Shown here: positions 47,301-58,165 of the stretch, one piece after another
How positions within the stretch are numbered: position 1 is the stretch's first letter
How the letters are laid out: every line of letters starts with the position of its first letter
NCBI GenBank assembly: GCA_017979445.1
Contig: CM030706.1
Span: forward strand, 32,133,330 to 32,197,329
Direction: 5' to 3'
Source of the DNA: Akebia trifoliata
Taxonomy: Eukaryota > Streptophyta > Magnoliopsida > Ranunculales > Lardizabalaceae
DNA: 64,000 nt
Made by a program: the position numbers and the translations under genes
Notes under the pieces: generated by a model
The model's input: only the letters and a program-made list of their open reading frames with translations
Told to the model about the DNA's origin: nothing
The model's database searches: none

Positions 47301-50300
47301 TCCTAAACAGACCGAACAGGCACCCATGGTGTTCTAATGGACGGTGAGGGGTGTGTCCCTTCAAAAGAAAAAACGGATTTAAGCCCAGCCCAGCCCAGCC
47401 CAATACGAAAATTAGCAAAAGGGCCCGTCGTGCGCACCCACGTGAAGCCAAATTGACGAAATTTGCACCCCCCTGCGCGTGCCCGCACACGCATTAAGGA
47501 TATTTTGGACCAATGGATCAAATCCTTCTTGAGCCCATGGGCCCCTTGTGCGCGTGCGTGGGCTTATCCAAGTCTCTCTCTCACATACACTTACATGATA
47601 TAAGAAGTTCTATGTAAGAACTAGACAATTTTCTTATTCCTATCCGATGTGGGACTAAAGAGTTTCTTTTATAAACTCAATAATCTTATAAACCACATAC
47701 AACAAACCATGGCTAATAGGAGTTCTTAGGAGCCGATTTGTCATTCACCCATAATGGATTTTTGACAACTTAAAACATGAAACTATTCTCTTCAATGAGA
47801 TGAATAAGTTTCCAAGTGGTCCAGCCTCAAAAAACTAATGGGACCCACTTGAATCGTAGCTCAAATATCCCTACTTGGTCACAAAAATCTGGATAAAAAA
47901 TGCAGATTTTTTTTTCAACAGTAATTACATCAGCCTATTTCATGTGGGATGAGGCTCGCACCAGCTTTATTTTCTCCCAAGTCACACAAGTGATCAAGTA
48001 TGAGATGTTTTCATTACACGGGTGTACATGATTATGTTGCTGAAATGTTTACATTTGATATGTTGTTAATTTTTCTTTTTGATTATTGTACTTTCTGCAA
48101 ACATAAAAGCTGATTGATGCACTCCCATCTCATATTAGGAATTATACCAATTTTGGATTAAACAAAATGTTAGTTCTTATACATATTCTGCTTCTTGTTA
48201 ATTTTCTCCAGAGAATCAATGCTAAACATATAAACAGTTCCTTTTGTAGTCTTTCTCTTGAATGTGCTCCTTGCGATTCCAATGATTATTATGTTGCTAT
48301 TTTGTGAGTACTCTCTTGACTGTCTTCCTCATATTACTAAGGGATACAATTTTGCTAATATGTGAATAGAGTAATGCTATGGAAGATAAAATCAGTCCTG
48401 ATCAAGATAAATCAGAAGCCAATATAGTGGATGAGCAAGAATCTCTTAAAGAAGGTGTTAGCACAGCTGAAACCAGTGAAGGGGAAGAAAATAATGCACC
48501 CCTTCCTAAACTTGGCTCTGAACCATATGTCAGTTTGCGATTTGGTTCGGAAGACGAAGCATACGAATTTTATAATGCTTATGCTAAGGAGAAGGGATTC
48601 AGTATTCGGAAGAGTCATATACAACGCTCAAGAGTTGATCGTAGTGTGATTTCTAGGGAGTATGTCTGTGCAAATCAAGGGTTTCGATCACCTAATGACA
48701 GACGATATAAAGGCAAGGTTGTGCGACCTCGACGAGAAACAAGGGTAGATTGTCGAGCAGCTATGAGCATTAAAAAAAGATCTGGAAAGTGGGTTGTTGA
48801 CCGGTTTCATAAAGAGCATAATCACGGGCTTGTTGATCCTGCTAAAGCGGAGAAACTTCGATCACATCGGAAAATTACGAGCACTACAAAATCAGTGATT
48901 GATGCACTCTATAAATGTAGAATTGGACCATCTAAAATTATTGATGTAATTACAAAAGCAGTATCTGGAGAAAATAGAGTTGAAATCACTGGTCTAGATC
49001 TTATGAAATATATGAAAAAAGAGAGAAAAAACAACATTGTAGTTGATTGCTATCGCATGCTTGAGTACTTTAAGGGAATGCAAGAAGTAGATCCCGGATT
49101 CTTTTATGCGATAGAAGTTGGTGAAAATCGGTCTATGAGGAGTATGTTTTGGGCTGATAGCAGGGCAAGAGAGGCATACAAGCAATTTGGTGATGTTTTG
49201 GTATTTGATACCATTTGCCAAACAAACAAAGATTTGTTTCCATTTGCTTCATTTACTGGAGTAAATCATCACAGACAGGCTGTATTAATTGGTTGTGGGT
49301 TGTTAGCAGATGAGACTGTGGAATCATTTATTTGGTTATTTGAAACCTTTCTTAGAGCTATGTCCAATCGATGCCCTACTTCTATAATTACAAATCAAGA
49401 CAAAGCAATGATGGTCGCAGTAGAGAAGGTCTTTCCAAAAACAAGGCATCGATTTTGTATGTGGCACATAGAGAAAATTGAGTTAGAAAATTTGACTGAT
49501 CTCTTTAGTGTGCACCCAGATTTTCAAACAGAATACCGAAATTGCATCTATGATAGTCGGAAGGCAGAGGAGTTCGAATCAGGTTGGAAGGCAATCCTTG
49601 CAAAGTACAATTTGAAGGAAAATAATTGGTTAAAAGGGATGTATGATCAACGCCATCATTGGGTACCATTGTACTTGAAGGATACATTTTTTGCGGGCAT
49701 GACTACAACACGCCTAGGTCAGGGTTTGAACTATTTCGATGGGTTTTTGCATGAAGGAACACCAGTAAATGAGTTCGTTTCGCTGTATGAACAAGCAGTA
49801 AAGCGACGACGAGAGGAGGAAGCCGATGAAGATTTTCTGACCATGTATGCAAGTGCAGTTTCAACATCAAAAAATCTCATCGAAGAACAAGCGGCTAGGG
49901 TTTACACAAGGAATATGTTCACAGTGTTTGGCCAAGAATTTTTTGAAAGTTGTGGTTGCATTGCACGGAAAATCAGCAATGAAGAGCATACAAGTAAGTA
50001 CTTGGTGGGCAAGTACAGTGATAAAGACGACCAAATGAATATAGTTACATTTAATTCGATTGATAGTAGTGCAAAGTGCAGTTGTCAGATGTTTGAGTTT
50101 GTGGGTATACTTTGCAAACATGTGCTTAAAGTATTTCAAGATGTAAATGTACTCGAGATTCCACCTAAATACATCTTAAAGCGGTGGACGATGAATGCTA
50201 GGTATGCCGGGTCGTGTAATGATGAAGTTGGAGGTACTTCTCAGGATCCAACCATGGCTAATGTTTGGACCTTGAAGGGCGCAGCTATAAAATTTGTAGA

Positions 50301-50766
50301 ACTTGGGGCTACCTCGACGGAACGAACTAAAATTGCTGTCAACATCATTGAAGAGGGTTTGAAAAAACTTTCCCTTGTTAATATCCCTACATGTGCCTTA
50401 CCTCCCGAAAATTTAGGTTGTGATAGTGTTCATCCAATGGAAAAGACAAATGATACAAATACAACCTTGTGTGACCCTCCACCTGTCAAAACGAAAGATC
50501 ATCATTCATCCACTAAAATAAAATTGGGCATCAAACAGGTCCCAAAGAAGAAAAGGAAGTGCAGTACGTGCAAGAAAACAGGGCATTACACGAGTACATG
50601 TCCAAAGGTACACACTAAATTGTTTTGAACTCTGTTATTTGTTATTTGTGTGGTAAGCACCAACTTGTATGTGTTACTCATGCAATCATTTTTGGTTTTT
50701 CTTCTTTATTTGCAGGGATCTGTTAATCATTCCCATACTTCCACCAATGTTGCGGGCACTTGTTGA
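44325..50766 (+). CDS. FRS: FAR1-RELATED SEQUENCE (FRS/FHY3 family) protein
   Basis: A domesticated MULE transposase acting as a nuclear transcription regulator. Modelled coding exons are 44325-44879, 48370-50607 and 50716-50766 (947 aa, all junctions phase 0, GT-AG). Exon 1 is Pro-rich (185 aa). Exon 2 holds the FAR1 WRKY/GCM1-like zinc-binding domain (about residues 52-150 of the ORF that starts at 48379; C97, C125, H147, H149), the MULE core (about 270-365: FDTICQTNKDLFPFASFTGV, TRHRFCMWHIEK), and a SWIM finger C-S-C...C-K-H (C567, C569, C579, H581). It also holds a KKKRK basic patch and a CX2CX4HX4C knuckle (C728 to C741). Exon 3 adds GSVNHSHTSTNVAGTC. The usual TDQD is TNQD here (N339), so catalysis is unlikely. 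Linking exon 1 is less certain: translation could instead start at 48379 (749-aa frame if the last intron is kept). Confidence 0.85.
45548..45727. mobile_element. 180-bp hAT-type MITE with perfect 8-bp TSD (FRS intron 1)
   Basis: The ends are CATGGTTTAAAATATCGG and, in reverse complement, CAAGGTTTAAAACATTGT. The 8-bp duplication GTTTTTCC lies directly outside both ends (45540-45547 and 45728-45735). The interior is rich in TATCGG/ATCGAATG words. 8-bp duplications are characteristic of hAT insertion. The CATGGTTT ends resemble the 16.5-kb hAT family. Confidence 0.85.
46700..47900 (-). mobile_element. Copia-like LTR in FRS intron 1 (minus orientation)
   Basis: On the minus strand there is an LTR-like promoter: TCTATAAATAGG at about 47141-47152, and upstream the motif TTTAGTCCCACATCGGAT and GGGCTGGGCTGGGCTGGGCT. 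A CG-rich patch with CACACG words lies at 47400-47560. Exact ends, TSD and coding parts were not found, so boundaries are approximate. It is a solo LTR or fragment. Confidence 0.5.
47150..47282 (-). repeat. About 35-bp tandem repeats in the LTR
   Basis: Four diverged copies of a unit containing (A/G)CATGTGTGTCTCTTA separated by A/G-rich spacers, just upstream of the minus-strand TATA box. Confidence 0.75.
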
Positions 50767-51227
50767 TCAGTCCCAGCTGTACACTGTGTTTTGGGACCTT
50801 TTCATCAGCTCATGTCTTTTTTGGACCATAATTACCAGTCTCAGACTATGTAGTATGGTGCCGCTTTAATTTATATCCTCCGTTTCTAATCACTTGTACA
50901 ATTTCCAATGGCAATATATTTTTAGGTTTTTTTTTTCATTTCATATTTGCTGTCTTCATCAGTACTTTTTTGTAAGCAGTCATTGGGAACCTACATGCAC
51001 ATTGTTTTTATATTTTTCATTCCCCTTCTAATGAGCTACAATTCATCCATTTTGTGTTCTTACCCCTTTTCCTTTTTTTTTTTGTTCTATACTGAAATCA
51101 AGAATCATTTACCCAGACACTTTAAAATGTATGTAGCACCCATCTTGGTCACTTCTATCTTCTATCCGGATGTGTCTGACTCACCTAGGGGTGACATTGC
51201 TTTTTGTAGTATAGTTTTGATTCTTTT
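50767..51227 (+). other. FRS 3' flank / 3' UTR
   Basis: T-rich sequence after the modelled stop (50764-50766). No further FRS domain exons are needed. A candidate extra exon at about 51511-51790 (acceptor TTTTGTGACAG, open for about 90 codons, no known motif) might be a 3' UTR exon. Confidence 0.4.
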
Positions 51228-51340
51228 TTTTTTTTTAATTTTTAATTTTTATGAGTAAGCTGGACTTGAACCCATGACCTCAAACTTGTTTTGCAATGTA
51301 TCAAACCAACTGACGTATGGGACTAAGCCCCTTTTGATTC
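51228..51340 (-). mobile_element. tRNA-derived SINE fragment
   Basis: On the minus strand, TCAGTTGGTT (box A core) is followed about 35 nt later by GGGTTCAAGTCC (perfect box B). It ends in an A-rich tail (the T-run at 51223-51250 on the plus strand). The cloverleaf acceptor and anticodon arms do not pair, so it is not a tRNA gene. Confidence 0.6.
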
Positions 51341-52287
51341 ATTGTAACCAAGAATCAACCACTTCATCAAAGGTGAGATGAAAAAAGAAAAATTGGCCTA
51401 TTTTCACTAAATTATCTGATTGTTCGCAAACCAATATCTTAACTGTTTGTGTCTTAGTTCATTATTTATTCCATCACATTGGTCTTAATTATTTACCCTT
51501 TTGTGACAGCTAGTTCGAGGAGGAAAAAGGGAAGAAATATCTGTAACTGCAGGTTGGACATCATGTCAAGCAACTAATCTATTTCCGAGTCTGATTTCGT
51601 CCATTGCTGTCTCAAAGCCTATCGAGAATTACAGCTTACAACTTTTATTGAACACAATTTTCTGCAGATTTAGAGGAAATGTATACATAGGCAAGGCAAG
51701 GTTGCGAAGGAGACTTTGTGAAGGCTCCTTGACAAGTGATTATCAATCAAGAAAACATTTTATTGTTCATCATAATCATCATCAACAAATCCTTATCTTG
51801 AAAATCTAGGGTTGACTGAATGAATTTTGTTCCTCCATTCAAAATTCTGTTTAAAGCAATTTCTTAAGTTAATTCAAATGTGTTCATAATCTGCTCTCAT
51901 TTCCTAAGTACACATTATTTTTTCTCTCATTAATTGGATTGTGTTCATAGTTCAAGTTTATGTACTTTTATTTGTTTCCAAGGTTATGCAGCAAATTTGT
52001 TTCCGAAGTTGGGGGATATTCTAGGTTTGAAATTCAGCCCAGATATTCTAATTTTGGTAAAAAACATAACGAACTTCGATTCTAAGATATTATTATACGT
52101 TTTGGATTGTCTCATAATGGTCTGAAATGTCTCAAGCTTCAAAGAGTATTGGTTTTTCTCCTAATCAAACAATGTTTTTGAGATTTTTTTAAATATTGAT
52201 GGGGAGTCCTGGGAATCCGACCAATATCTGGATATGTTGATAGAAACCCAAATCCCACGTCAACCAACCAAATAACTTTTACTCCCC
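51341..52287. other. No gene recognised
   Basis: It includes the open stretch 51511-51790 noted under the FRS 3' flank. The rest is AT-rich. Confidence 0.35.
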
Positions 52288-52502
52288 AAATAATAAGAGA
52301 GCTGGTATTGGCACCCCACCTTTTACTTGTTATACTCCAATCTCTTAAATTATTTCACACCCCACGTAGAGTTTAAAAGATTGACATTACAAAACATGGT
52401 AATGGTACTCCAATTTTCATTTATTCTCAATCATTTGCTTGTTTTCTTTGTTTTTAATTGGAGTGTAATAAGTAAAAGTTGAGATGCAAATAGCAGCTCT
52501 TA
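52288..52502. mobile_element. Foldback MITE
   Basis: GAGCTGGTATTGGCACCCCA at the left pairs with the reverse complement of the right end, GAGCTGCTATTTGCATCTCA. Pairing continues through CTTTTACTTGTTATACTCCAAT versus CTTTTACTTATTACACTCCAAT. No coding sequence. Confidence 0.75.
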
Positions 52503-52664
52503 ATGATAAATGGAGAATGAAGCCTATTGAAGGATCTGTACCATCCAATCTAAAGTGACAAAGAAGAACAGCTTTCACATTTCACAGCCATCCAATTGTG
52601 TTTATCCTCACCAGATTTTCACCTCATCTTTTTCTCAAAATCCAGAATTAAATTCGATTCTTAG

Positions 52665-53372
52665 TGTGTATTTGGTAATACTTATGAAGTTTGAATGAAA
52701 GTGGTCCACCTTTAAAATTCAGACTTTACAAGTCCTTATTTCCATTTGTTTTGATTCAGATTTCAAACTTTAAAATCAAAATTTAGAAGTTTTGAACCAG
52801 TGATGTAGAGATGCTGGACGAAACCTCTGAAATCTGATTTTTTTTAATTCATAAAATACCTTCCTCATAACCTTGATTTCTATCACTTATAATTTTTTAT
52901 ATGAACTCTAAAACCTTTATTTTTAACTTTTCTATCTCTCCTTTCTTTTTTACCTCTCTTTCCTCTACAACTATGTTGTTAAAGTCTCTCTTCTTTCTCT
53001 CGTTTCGTATTTGAAAATCCCATATTTTTATACAAACCCTAAAATCCTATATTTTTCAACTATAAAATAAATGATTGTTTATTATTTAAGTATTACCTTG
53101 TTGGAATATAATTTCTCAAGTATAAATTCAAATTGAAAACAATACTTTTGGAGTGTTTGATGTGTTAGAAATCGAAATTAAATGTGTAAATAGTTTCATT
53201 ATGCATAATATATTATTATTAAAATTACAAAAGTATAATATTGTCAAAATGGTCATTATGTTTTAAAATTCTATTTGTAACCGGAAACTTTTAAAAATGA
53301 TAAACAAACAATTTTTTCAAAATAAGATTTCAGATTTCAGACTTTAGAAGTGTTACCAAAGATATTCCTAAT
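52665..53372. mobile_element. Probable TIR element, about 0.7 kb
   Basis: The left end TATTTGGTAATACTTATGAAGT and the reverse complement of the right end, TCTTTGGTAACACTTCTAAAGT, match at about 80%. AT-rich interior without coding capacity. The target duplication was not resolved. Confidence 0.45.
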
Positions 53373-54266
53373 CTATAAAGTGAACGATATGAAGATCTAA
53401 TTGTCCACACGTCTAATGGAGAAAATGCATATTAATGAGGAATCAAAACCATGCATATTAATGAGGAATCAAAACCTTCTGATGGAAGGAAATTTTTAGT
53501 TTAATTGTATGTATTTTCAATAGATGGAATATTAACAAAAATGGAGAAAATGCAATCTTAACGACGAATCAAAACTTTCTAATGATGATGGTTGGTTGGA
53601 ATAGAAGATTATTGGAGAGAATAATATTCACGCCGAATCTAAACAAAAAGACAACCCAAACAAAAGACAGATATAAAAATTTACAAATGCAGATAAAAGT
53701 ATGGTTACATTTTCTTTGTTCAAGAAGGTTGCTGATCTTTGTGTTCTTTGTGATGTTGAAATCGCATTCATTGTCTTCTCTCCTGTTAGAAGAAGTTATT
53801 TGTTTGCCCATCAATCACTCAGTAGGTTTTGCAATAATGGAATGGATCCAGTTCTGAAGTATCTAATTTAGAACAATCTGTTAACTTGGATCTTATCTGC
53901 AGAGATGGTGAGATGAACAAAAGGGAGCTGAAGAAATAGAAAGAGAAGAAATGATTTTGGTGGTAATCGATGAATAATATGTAAGAATTCAACCATCCAG
54001 AGGAATTACCGACTATGGAAAATCGATTGCTAGAATTGAAGTGTAATGTGTTGAAGAGATTGGAAAATTTTAGTTGATCATCGAAAGCTATGGTTGTTGG
54101 GAATTACGACAATGAATTATTTGATTTTAAGATTAAATTTCAGGATAATCTTATATTTCTGAGTGGTGTTGTATGTGATGTGGATGGTAGATGACATAGT
54201 GAAATTCCAGAATGATTTTCCACTTCTGAAAATCTTTTGTGATGTTGTTAGAGTTGATCTTATAGT
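53373..54266 (+). other. No assignable gene; possible upstream debris of the acidic ORF
   Basis: A 26-bp unit (GCATATTAATGAGGAATCAAAACC) is duplicated at about 53427 and 53453. Frames at 53582-53857 and 54163-54345 have no family motif, but the second contains VDDIVKFQNDFPLLKIF, loosely like the DDLPLL segments of the ORF at 55.5-56 kb. Confidence 0.35.
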
Positions 54267-54490
54267 CATGATTTTTAAACTTGGTATCGCGTCTCGTCTC
54301 GTTCAGCTCCGATACCGTCTCGGACGAGTTTTCCGATACGTTTGAGACATCTCATGAGATAACTCAAAAAATTACACTCTGAGACGTAAAACTCGATCAA
54401 AAAATGACTTTGTGAGTTGGTCTCGTTCAGCTCTAATACCGAGTTAACTCGGGCGATACGTCTCGGTCTCGGACAAGTTTAAAAACCATG
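54267..54490. mobile_element. 224-bp non-autonomous hAT derivative of the 16471-21692 family
   Basis: The left end is CATGATTTTTAAACTTGG and the right end in reverse complement is CATGGTTTTTAAACTTGT. The flanks CTTATAGT and CTTACAAT match at 6 of 8 positions, fitting an aged 8-bp TSD. The interior shares CTCGTTCAGCTC(C/G)GATACC, GTGAGTTGGT(C/T)T, ATACCGAGTTAACTCG and GTCTCGGTCTCGGA-type words with the ends of the 5.2-kb hAT element. Confidence 0.8.
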
Positions 54491-54714
54491 CTTACAATTG
54501 AATCCCATGATAATCTTATATTGTTTGATCATCTTCCACTTACGATTTGGAAATTTTTGTTTTTGTAATTATTTTTTCATTCTGAACATCAGATTCTTAA
54601 ACCCAAAAGATTTCAATTTCCTCAAATATCTCACTTTCTTGTATGTTTGTCTCCAATCCAATTTTACTCTTGACTAGGATGAATGTGAAAGTTCTAAACC
54701 AATTTTAGTGCCAA

Positions 54715-54815
54715 CTTAGCTAATTATAAGTAGGTAAGGTTTGAGGTGTATTGCCTATTGATTTTACGACCTAGGTTCAAATCCCATTGAACCCACCTCC
54801 GTTTTTGTTGATCAC
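54715..54815 (+). mobile_element. Possible SINE remnant
   Basis: AGGTTCAAATCCC fits a pol III box B (54771-54783). About 45 nt upstream ACTTAGCTAATTATAAGTAG is a poor box A. No clear tail or TSD. Confidence 0.35.
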
Positions 54816-55469
54816 TAATCCCTTGCTTCCCTAACCTTCATTACATATTATTACCTGAAAATCACATTTATTACACTTTTGAGTCCTAAAATCACGGTCA
54901 GCGAATGTGATATTGGTGAAAAATGTGTGACATGTGTCTATGGTGTGAGTCGTGTGAGTGTCTTGCCATACGCTTATAATCCACACACATTACTTATAAG
55001 GCTGCGTATGCCCCAGAATAAAGAGGGGGGTGGGGGTTTGAATATCATTTTATTTTTATCAGGAGAAAATTTTGAGAATTCAACCAAAAGATTTCGATAC
55101 ATTCCCAAAATTGGAAAGTTTTTTGGATCCTCACCAAAATTCCATCTAAACAGTACAAAACTTTGAACCATTATTGCAATAATGTCATCTCAAGATATGA
55201 TGATCTTGGAAAGTACTATTAGAAATAGGAAAGTTTGGATTAATGAGAACTTGGGATATAGGACATTTCCATGTTTTTATTGTACATGAGATAATGAATA
55301 AATTTTAAAAATAAACGGTTGATATTGTCAATTGAGATTTATATTGAAACATCTTTGAGAAACAATTTGTTGAATTTTTCCAACACTTCCATTTGTAACA
55401 TTATAGTTCCAATGTAGCTAACCAGACTGAATTGCTTAGCAAAAAAACAAAAACTAACCAGACTGAATG
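54816..55469. other. No gene recognised
   Basis: AT-rich. A duplicated phrase, CTAACCAGACTGAAT, occurs at about 55419 and 55456. Confidence 0.35.
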
Positions 55470-56068
55470 TTTGTGATGAAGATGTTGTTGATCTTAGATT
55501 TGATTTCGACAATGTTTTGAACCACCAAAACAAAAAAAAATTTGATAACCGGGTATCCTTGTAGATAGTGGACTGGGCCCATATCTAGGCTTTGCCTGGG
55601 CCATGGACTGTGGTCTTGTCCAAATATGAGTCCAAGGACACGTGCAACGCCTGCACATCACACGCATTAGGTAAGTGGGAGTGCGCTCTCATGCGTGGCC
55701 CCTGAGGAATTAATGCTCATACTGGGTATCAAACTCACGACCTACGGTCATTAACCGCTTATCGAACAATGTTGTCTTTGCTAATGATCATCATGGAGGT
55801 GTTAGTGAGATGATCAATTCAGATGATCTTCCACGTCTGAGCGATATTTTCTTTGTTGATGATCATGCATGGAGATATGATGAGATTATCAATTGGGACG
55901 ATCTTCCTCTTCTAAACAAGATTATTGGTGATGATCCAACTGGTGAATCAGTGGGGAAATGTTCTTCTTCTTTTGTTGCGAGTAAAGGTGATTCCTCGTC
56001 TCCTTCATCATTATGGGATACTAATTGGGATGATGAATTAGCTGCACTTCTAAAAGACGATGTTTGTG
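55470..56068 (+). pseudogene. Unrecognised acidic ORF, interrupted by SINE and CACTA element
   Basis: The frame before the SINE reads DEDVVDLRFDFDNV (about 55472-55513). If the inserted 249 bp and one 8-bp duplication are ignored, it continues in frame with VFANDHHGGVSEMINSDD. It then runs without stop to DDELAALLKDDVC at the CACTA end (56068). Two Asp-rich segments, MINSDDLPRLSDIFFVDDHA and IINWDDLPLLNKIIGDDPTG, are diverged internal repeats. Past the CACTA element the frame would go on for about ten codons to TGA near 62778. No family was recognised. The start codon upstream is not clear. Confidence 0.45.
55517..55765 (-). mobile_element. SINE-like insertion, TSD ACAATGTT
   Basis: ACAATGTT flanks both sides (55509-55516 and 55766-55773). 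On the minus strand the head contains GTGAGTTTGATACCC, a degenerate box B. The far end is T-rich on that strand (AAATTTTTTTTTG). Box A is poor, so the SINE label is tentative; the insertion itself is well supported by the TSD and by the frame continuity across it. Confidence 0.5.
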
Positions 56069-56082
56069 CACTACGTCATAAT

Positions 56083-56275
56083 GCGCCAAAAACGACTGTC
56101 CAAGACAGTCGTTTTCAAAAAAAACGACTGCCCCTACAGTCGGAAAACGAGTCGTTTTAAAAGGAGTGGTTTTTTAAAAACGACTGTTCAAGACAGTCGG
56201 GAAAAAACGACTGTCCAAGGCAGTCGGGAAAAACGACAGTAAAATAGAGATATAGCGACGGTCGGCGACCGTCGC
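56083..56275. repeat. CACTA left subterminal repeat array
   Basis: At least five copies of AAAACGACTG or its complement, several arranged as small hairpins (GACTGTCCAAGACAGTC, GACTGTTCAAGACAGTC). It ends with the inverted repeat AGCGACGGTC-GGC-GACCGTCGCT at about 56251-56274. Confidence 0.85.
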
Positions 56276-56372
56276 TATAGGGTATTTTGTTTTTAAAAAA
56301 AAATTATTTTATACCTGACCCCTCACATGTTGCTAAATGTTGGAGATACCCCTATGTTTTGACATTGATGAC

Positions 56373-57770
56373 CTACACCCCAACTAATAACATGAAAAGA
56401 CCCAAATGCCCCTCATCCTCAACTTTCATAAATCTAAATTGAGTAAGAGAATATTGTGAATATGTAGAAGTGAACTTCAAGGATTCTGAACCAGCTGGTG
56501 GAATACTCAAAAGCTCAATCGAATCTTCCACCACCCTAAAGAAAAGTATTGAAATCATTACATTCTGCTTGTTGGAGAACATCATTTTAATATTAGGTTA
56601 ACAAACAAGATGAAACATGTTAAAATCAAATCTAGACTGCATGATAAATGACAAAGAAGTGATCAAAATCACCTGTATTGATTAGAATTTATGTATATAT
56701 CTGCAAAATCTTGACCGATCCTATGTTCAACAGCTGAAGTGCTGACCTCAAGCATCCAAGTGGCTGGATTGTAACCATTGGGAATAGGAGGGATTCCATC
56801 AATTCCCTATGTGAGGAAAAAATGTTAGGATGACGAACTTATTCATAGATAACAAAACTGGTAGAAAATGAGATGCTTAAATATTGTGTTCAAAATATAC
56901 TTGTTATATAAGCCAGTAGATGAGGTATTACAGTAACTAATCCAAATGAATGGATTTTCATTATCAAAAGATACAACTATTTCTACAAACTATCTGTGTG
57001 TTGGAGATAATGGGCATATTGGCTCATATAAATTTGTATATATTTTACCTTTGCTAAACTTATTCGTGAGCTTATAAACCATGGAGTTTGAATCAAGAAT
57101 TATATTATATATATATCATTCAATATATGAACTGATAGGCTCAATCTTTGCTACTAGAGAAATGTATGAAGCAGGAGCAGACGTAGTAGCAATAAAATGC
57201 AAACGATAAATTGTTTTGTATCTCAGAACATAAAAAAAGCATGGGAATACAAAGTAAAAACAGCCACCTAAGTAGACGATTAGTGATTATAATTCAATTC
57301 TTTTCCATACGTAAATTATATCTTTAAAAGTTTGAATACATATAAATCTCAATGAATATTGTATGAATTTTACATGTAGGAAGAAAAGACCCAACCAGAT
57401 CCATCTAATAGTATCAGAAGTGAACACCTTCTGCCAGCAAAGAATCTTTAACTCATGAAAATGATGCATTTTAAATAGCTTTCCAACACCAGTATCAAAG
57501 AAAAACTTGTGTCATTTGTATGACGACAAGTGCGAGCTAGTGAGAAACCAACAAATATATGTCTTTCAACTACAAGCTCTTTATTAACTTTAATATTGGA
57601 GCCTACATGTTGTAAGATTTAGATTCAATTGATAGCGTTTCTCCTTCCACCAAAATAAATAAGAAAGTAAGAGTGTTCACTGGTACCTGAAAGTGGTTAA
57701 TCATAGTCTGGGAGTGGTCACCAAGCTTCCCTCCATATATAACTCTACCCCCTCGTTTCATAAGAAGTAG
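56373..57770 (-). pseudogene. Captured ABCG (PDR-type) transporter fragment, three exons
   Basis: Exons on the minus strand: 57770-57687, 56806-56673, and 56535 to about 56420 (open to 56373). They encode [20 protein letters not shown]...INHFQ, then [20 protein letters not shown]...[12 protein letters not shown], then VVEDSIELLSIPPAGSESLK...YSQYSLTQFR. This is the stretch after the second nucleotide-binding domain of PDR/ABCG full-size transporters. The combination [19 protein letters not shown] and PPAGSE recalls the ABCG31/PDR3-type by memory. Splice sites are GT-AG, phases agree (0, then 2), and no stop occurs, so the copy is DNA-derived and fairly young. Both NBDs and all membrane domains are missing; it cannot be a transporter. 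Source copy not in window. Confidence 0.8.
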
Positions 57771-58036
57771 CTGCATCGAAACCACAGAGATAATTTAAAA
57801 TAAATTATAATATGGTTGCATATATGAAATTAAACTAAATGATAAGGACCCTATCGATCACCAATCAGCACGCTTTCAAGGCGGCCATTTGGGTGACATC
57901 TATATGATCCATTGGAGTGCACCATATGACTTAACCACTATATTCTGAGATTGGGCACTCAAACCCGAGTTTCTTAACTCCGAATACTCAAAAAAACAGA
58001 ACATGAGGGCCCAATCAAAGGGATGGAGGCATTACT

Positions 58037-58165
58037 TACATGTTGGGTGCGATAGTCCCCTCCAGTGGCAGCAACTAATGATCGACGCCATACCATATCT
58101 TGGGCCAGCCATAGTAATTTTCTATTGTGTGGCAAGCATGCCGGCAATCCAGTATCACCTAAAAA
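58037..58165 (-). pseudogene. Exon-like captured fragment, unrecognised
   Basis: On the minus strand an open stretch, DTGLPACLPHNRKLLWLAQD then MVWRRSLVAATGGDYRTQH, ends at a good donor (CAACAT|GTAAGT). It begins after AG-containing T-rich sequence. It lies between the two captured genes and may be a third captured piece or part of one of them. Family not recognised. Confidence 0.35.

Noticed and set aside
49867..50139. 90-aa minus-strand ORF
   Set aside because: Antisense of the FRS SWIM-domain region.
51228..51340. Nuclear tRNA gene
   Set aside because: Boxes A and B are present but the acceptor and anticodon stems do not fold and an A-rich tail follows; better a SINE.
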